The notes under the pieces are model-generated. The model was not told where the DNA came from, searched no databases, and saw nothing but the letters and a program-made list of their open reading frames with translations. Of a stretch of DNA of 49,380 bases, positions 45,377-49,380 are shown piece by piece (the first letter of the stretch is position 1; each line of letters begins with the position of its first letter). Source of the stretch: Cyanobacteria bacterium PR.3.49 (GTDB taxonomy: Bacteria; Cyanobacteriota; Vampirovibrionia; Obscuribacterales; Obscuribacteraceae); NCBI GenBank assembly GCA_013997645.1, contig PNKB01000014.1:1-49380 (forward strand). Direction: 5' to 3'. The position numbers were made by a program, and so were the translations under genes.

Positions 45377-46507
45377 ATGGCTAAAGGAAAACTATTACTG
45401 GCTCTGTCGCTCTCAGCGGCATTCTCCATGCCAATGGCGTTGGCGCAACAGCCCAACCAGCAAGCTATCAGCATGTACAACCTGGGCTTGAACGCCTACA
45501 AACAGGGCTCAACCGAGGCGGCCATCATCTTCTTCCGTCGCGCTTGCGACATCGACCCTAATTTGCCAGACGCGCAGTACAACCTGGGCATGCTTTTCCA
45601 GTCACAGAAGCGCTTCAAGGAAGCAGTACCGCGCTTTCAGGAAGTGCTGAGAGTAAAGCCTCAAGACCCTGACGCCCACTACCAATTGGCAATTTGCCTT
45701 ATCGATCTCGGGCGTGGGCCGGAAGCGCGACCGCACCTGGCTGCCATTCCACCGAGCAATCCGCATTTTGCCGACGCCCAGAAGCGTTCTGCAAATCTGG
45801 GTGAGGCGGTCGCAGTCGGCAATGATGTGCAATTGGCCGGAATGAATTCGGCTGAACCGCCCGCTCAGATAGCACCACCGGTCCAACCGGTTCAACAAAT
45901 TCAGCAGCAAACGTCGCCGTACCGCCCGGCTCAACAGCAGCCGGCCTACCAGCCGCCCGCGTATGCACAGCCGGCCCAAGCGCAAGAGCCGCCGCAACAG
46001 CGCTATGTTCCTGCCCAGCCAGCCTACCAGGCTCCGCAAGCAGTGGCTTCCGTGCCGCCCGCTCAGCCGGTTCGCACCGCCTCAAACCCGTCGCCCATTC
46101 TGGCCAATTCCACGGTTCGAGTCATCGCCACCAATTTCAATGCGCCTTCGGGGCTGGCTTTCGACCGCACCGGGCATCTGTATATAGCTAATTTTGCGAC
46201 CAATTCAATCGACCGCATCAGCCCGGACGGCAGCCGCAGCGTTTTCAGCTCCGGAGCCAATTTCAAAGGACCAATCGGAGTTACGGTCGACGACGCTAAT
46301 AACGTTTATGTCGCCAATTATTCCAGCGGCACTATCGCCAGAATCAACCCCGCAGGCATTTCCACGATCATAGGCACCGGCTTCAAATCACCCTATTACC
46401 TCACGCTGGACCGCGACGGCAATTTGTACGTCAGCCAACAGGACGACAATTCAGTTGTGCGGATGTCTTTGCCGAAACCAGCACAGGCGAGTGCAAGCAG
46501 ACAGTAA
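45377..46507 (+). CDS. Secreted TPR and NHL beta-propeller protein
   Basis: I start at ATG 45377 (GGGTG 6 nt upstream) rather than GTG 45371. A signal peptide (ALSLSAAFSMPMALAQQ) precedes three TPR units (about residues 30-130, e.g. AQYNLGMLFQSQKRFKEAVPRF). A Pro/Gln/Ala-rich linker (about 160-240) follows. The C-terminus (245-365) has three NHL-like blades, each of the form G-L-A-F-D-R-x-G-x-L-Y-I-A-N-x-x-x-x-x-I. NHL blades bind ligands or proteins; the small number suggests a partial propeller or oligomer. The function is unknown. Confidence 0.8.
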   Translation: MAKGKLLLALSLSAAFSMPMALAQQPNQQAISMYNLGLNAYKQGSTEAAIIFFRRACDIDPNLPDAQYNLGMLFQSQKRFKEAVPRFQEVLRVKPQDPDAHYQLAICLIDLGRGPEARPHLAAIPPSNPHFADAQKRSANLGEAVAVGNDVQLAGMNSAEPPAQIAPPVQPVQQIQQQTSPYRPAQQQPAYQPPAYAQPAQAQEPPQQRYVPAQPAYQAPQAVASVPPAQPVRTASNPSPILANSTVRVIATNFNAPSGLAFDRTGHLYIANFATNSIDRISPDGSRSVFSSGANFKGPIGVTVDDANNVYVANYSSGTIARINPAGISTIIGTGFKSPYYLTLDRDGNLYVSQQDDNSVVRMSLPKPAQASASRQ

Positions 46508-46780
46508 GCAGAACGCGTAGAAGCGGGCAACTCAGCCGCCGGCGAGCGTCCGGAACTTATAGAGCAGATTTTTCGGCTCAGAATTAATCTGGGCCGGCAG
46601 ATTAATCTTGGTCGCGACGCCGAAGATTGTCCTAAATGTCACGATTTTGCCCTTTTCTCAAGCCTACACTGACAAGTGTCATTCCCCTGGCCAATTCGGC
46701 ATTTCCGGACTAAAAGCCCGGCGGAATGGGTATGTAGAACACAGACTCGGGGCGGCTCGAGCATCGGTGCGTTTCTATCT

Positions 46781-49057
46781 ATGGGATCCGAACAATTCCC
46801 TTCGACGTTTAATCGTGTAATGGCGGACCACTACGCCTATCTTGCCGATCAACAAAATAGACCCAGAGATCAAAAAGATCAAAGAGACCAGCAGACTCAT
46901 CCTGCAGAGCAAAAGAGTCTGGTGGAAGACTTCATGCGCTCCGCCGTGCACTCCGCCGTTCAGACACCGGTCAATGCCGTGGTGCAGGCGGCAGACAAAG
47001 CATTTGGCACGAACATGCTGCCTAAAGTGCAAATCAGCGCGCTCGAAACAAGCGAGCCGGCGGCATACGGAACAGGCACTTACTGGGCGCAGCAAACCGG
47101 AGCTGCCCTCGGAATGCTCGTGCCATTTCTTGCTGTAGGCAAGGGCGTCAAAACCATGACGCGAGCAGGAATGACCGAGGCACAGCTGGCAACCCAGCTT
47201 TCGAATCGGACCATTTTAGGATTGTCGATGAAGGAAGCGGTTCTGACCGGTGCAGTACACGATTCACTATTACGACCGGTCGACGAGCACAATACACAAC
47301 CGTTCTTAGTCGCCAAAGCTTTTAACGGCGCCAACGGCATGATCAACATGGCTATATTGCACGGTGTTGGTACAAAGTTCGCGCCGATGCCCGGTGCGGA
47401 AGTTTCGAAATTCTCAGCGCTTGTCAAAAATCCCTACATGGGCGGTCTTGTTTCTGGTGTCACAGCTGGTGGCATAAGCGCGCACACGCATTCTTATCTG
47501 GGCAATCTGAAATTTGATTCGATGGATTCGTTCAAGAAATCCGCATGGGAAGATGCGAAGTTGGCCACCTGGCGTGAAACCCATGAATCGGCAGTCACGA
47601 TGGGCGTCATCGGTCTTGGATTTGGAACCTATCACGGCGTGAGAGGACAATTCAAAACAGCACGTCAGAACTTCGAATGGCAGAAAAATGGTGAAACCGC
47701 AGGTGGTGCAACAGAAAACACAGGCGGCCGCGATTTTAAAATAGTCGGCGGCACAAGGGCACTGACGCGCGGAATGGCACAATTTGATGCAACCGGCGAA
47801 ACCATGCTGAAAGTTCGAGAACATCTCGGTGAAGGCAAAGGCATCAAGAGATATTTGAGAATGCAAGAGTATGGGCCCGAGCAGAAATTGCTGGTCAAAC
47901 ACAACAATTCCAATGCTCTGGTTGTTCCTGACGCTGCAAAATTGGCTGACTTGATCGCAATCTGCAAGCTCGATCCGACAATGTCCGGCAAGGCCGTGCT
48001 CGGCACGACAGCGTTGAATGACGGCGCGCTCTTCATGCGCGTCGGCGAAAACCGCATCAATTTCGCGCCCAAAGAACAAGAAATCAGAAAAGGAGAAAGA
48101 GCGCCCAGGCGCCTCGGATTGCGCGAAGGCTACAAAGTCGAAGAAGTGGCTATCAAGTCAGGTGAGGAGTGGACCAAAGCAGAACTTGCCAAACTTAGCG
48201 AAGGTGAGTTGACCCCAGAAATGGTGGCAAAACTCCAGAGTCTGAAAGAGTATCTGCCTGGCACCGATGCGGCCAATTTCGCAGAAGCAGTTCAGGGCAC
48301 TGAGCTGGCCCGTATGAAGGTCGTCAAACGACTTGGTTTCGGAAACGATGCCGAAGTGATCGAGCTGGCGCCGCAAAAAGGTTTGCCGGACGGCGGAGCG
48401 CTCAAGCTGGTCAACAATTACGAAGGCGGCTGGAATGCAGAGTGGGGCAAACGTCCATTCGATGCGAAAATCCTGATGAATGGAAAAGTCTGGGAATTGG
48501 AATCGAATGGAAGAGATGCGACCGCTTACATACAAGAATTGGTCAACAAAGACTTTGATGATTCCCTCTGGCCTGCATTCGCTCGCAAGCTCGCCAAAGA
48601 CAATCTGCAAGTTAGAGATCCCGGCGGCGACGGAGGGTTCCAATACGGTGTCAGCCGCAAGACCGGCAAGCTCGTCCTGACGGATTACGAAGCTGTGGAC
48701 AGAAATACCACTCTGGAAGAGTTGATCGGACCCAGAGATCAAGAATCTATCGAACTGAGAGAAAGAGAGCTGGAGAAGGAAGAGGCGGCGGCAGAAACGC
48801 GATTCGACCAGACCAACGACATCGAAGCCCTTCGCAATGACGCTGAAGCATTTCCGAGAGGTTCGTGGCAAGAAGAGGTCTACAGAGAGCTCAGAAATGG
48901 TTCCGACGTAGAGACGGCATCACTCTCCGTGATCGCCTGGCGCGCGCAGCAAGGCGTTAATCCCGCGGAGCTCTGGACATCGGCGTCTCAAAAGGACGCG
49001 CTGGCAAAGACCAGACAAGTGTTCAAAGACGCGCGAGCCCGGGGCTTGTTGCACTAG
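46781..49057 (+). CDS. Large protein of unknown function with a kinase-like C-terminal segment
   Basis: Length is 758 aa from ATG 46781; a GTG at 46676 is also possible and neither has a convincing ribosome site. The first 70 residues are hydrophilic with an RDQKDQRDQQ repeat. Residues 110-270 contain hydrophobic Gly-rich helices (GALGMLVPFLAVGKG, SGVTAGGISAHTHSYLG). The C-terminal part has protein-kinase-like elements: VKRLGFGNDAEVIEL near 513 (glycine loop), GALKLVN (Lys of strand 3), then DPGGDGGFQYGVSRKTGKLVLTDYEAV near 612, comparable to the catalytic and metal loops of kinase-fold enzymes. Whether it is active is unclear. The last 120 residues are Glu/Arg-rich helices. Confidence 0.6.
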   Translation: MGSEQFPSTFNRVMADHYAYLADQQNRPRDQKDQRDQQTHPAEQKSLVEDFMRSAVHSAVQTPVNAVVQAADKAFGTNMLPKVQISALETSEPAAYGTGTYWAQQTGAALGMLVPFLAVGKGVKTMTRAGMTEAQLATQLSNRTILGLSMKEAVLTGAVHDSLLRPVDEHNTQPFLVAKAFNGANGMINMAILHGVGTKFAPMPGAEVSKFSALVKNPYMGGLVSGVTAGGISAHTHSYLGNLKFDSMDSFKKSAWEDAKLATWRETHESAVTMGVIGLGFGTYHGVRGQFKTARQNFEWQKNGETAGGATENTGGRDFKIVGGTRALTRGMAQFDATGETMLKVREHLGEGKGIKRYLRMQEYGPEQKLLVKHNNSNALVVPDAAKLADLIAICKLDPTMSGKAVLGTTALNDGALFMRVGENRINFAPKEQEIRKGERAPRRLGLREGYKVEEVAIKSGEEWTKAELAKLSEGELTPEMVAKLQSLKEYLPGTDAANFAEAVQGTELARMKVVKRLGFGNDAEVIELAPQKGLPDGGALKLVNNYEGGWNAEWGKRPFDAKILMNGKVWELESNGRDATAYIQELVNKDFDDSLWPAFARKLAKDNLQVRDPGGDGGFQYGVSRKTGKLVLTDYEAVDRNTTLEELIGPRDQESIELRERELEKEEAAAETRFDQTNDIEALRNDAEAFPRGSWQEEVYRELRNGSDVETASLSVIAWRAQQGVNPAELWTSASQKDALAKTRQVFKDARARGLLH

Positions 49058-49069
49058 TTTCATGACTGG

Positions 49070-49380
49070 CTAAGTCGTTTGAGAAGCTACTTCCTGACTG
49101 CCGGAAGGCGCTGTGTCTGACTTTTCTCTGTGGCAGAAAAGCAGGCGCTCTTTTTGTGCGGCACTCAATTGATCGGCCAACCACTGGTGGCGTTGGCGGT
49201 GGCAGCTGAAAATGATCACCTGGTGGTCTCTCGTCAAAACGTCAACAACAAATTCCATGATACGCAAGAAGCGCTCGTCATCTGATTCGCTAAAAGGCTC
49301 ATCGAGCACAATCGGCAGTGGATTGTCCTTGGACAAATAGCGCGAAATCACAACGCGGGCCAGCCAGTGCAACTGTTCAC
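49070..49380 (-). CDS. C-terminal end of an SMC/YhaN-like ATPase (5' partial)
   Basis: The frame is open to the right edge, so only the last 102 residues are seen. LPIVLDEPFSESDDERF is a Walker B with the D-loop, and IIFSCHRQRHQWLADQL supplies the H-loop His. The spacing matches the C-terminal half of coiled-coil ATPases of the YhaN/SbcC/RecN type, which handle DNA ends. Walker A and the coiled coil would lie outside the window. It is convergent with the large unknown gene. Confidence 0.75.
   Translation of the reverse strand, partial: EQLHWLARVVISRYLSKDNPLPIVLDEPFSESDDERFLRIMEFVVDVLTRDHQVIIFSCHRQRHQWLADQLSAAQKERLLFCHREKSDTAPSGSQEVASQTT

Overview
The window looks like a chromosome segment from a non-photosynthetic relative of the cyanobacteria (Melainabacteria/Vampirovibrionia type, perhaps Obscuribacter-like). 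This is inferred mainly from the RNA polymerase genes. The beta' subunit is split into rpoC1 and rpoC2, and rpoC2 carries an insertion of about 615 residues in its trigger loop, the arrangement known from cyanobacteria. There are no photosynthesis genes, phage genes, insertion sequences or CRISPR arrays. Many genes encode secreted or membrane proteins of unknown function, and TTG or GTG starts are common.

Layout. 1-3454: the end of a secreted tyrosine-phosphatase-like gene, a small charged protein, a secreted von Willebrand A protein and unknowns. 3555-9621 (minus): an RNA-repair operon, Hen1 overlapping Pnkp by 4 nt, followed closely by a methyltransferase and preceded by a zinc-ribbon protein; three 12-nt direct repeats lie in the hen1 leader. 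9732-10832: secreted Ntn amidase. 11564-14296: three tandem secreted TPR-like/thioredoxin paralogues, then an ArsR/SmtB repressor with a perfect inverted-repeat operator candidate, then a cysteine-rich metallothionein. 14315-18666: membrane PH-like protein, CstA and a CNT nucleoside transporter. 19030-21107: two tandem paralogues of unknown function, divergent from an overlapping operon (spermidine-synthase-like membrane fusion, FemAB-like transferase, SpeD) at 21160-24630. 24679-30173: a helical-repeat protein, M48 protease, class A PBP and a XerC/D recombinase. 30265-30360 (minus): a selenocysteine tRNA. 30861-40146: rpoB-rpoC1-rpoC2. 40556-49380: paralogous membrane proteins, a secreted caspase-fold protein with EF-hand and Tudor-like domains, a YdjM-like membrane protein, a TPR-NHL protein, a large unknown protein with a kinase-like C-terminus, and the end of an SMC/YhaN-like ATPase.

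The strongest discovery is a previously hidden selenoprotein. The first thioredoxin paralogue (11564-12232) has an in-frame TGA at 12002-12004, exactly where its neighbour has the first cysteine of the CGPC active site. The frame stays open and homologous to the usual end. A SECIS-like hairpin starts 17 nt after the TGA, and the UCA-anticodon tRNA-Sec is in the same window. The three adjacent copies have UGPC, CGPC and CASC active sites, so Sec and Cys forms of one exported redox protein sit side by side next to a metal-responsive regulator and a metallothionein.
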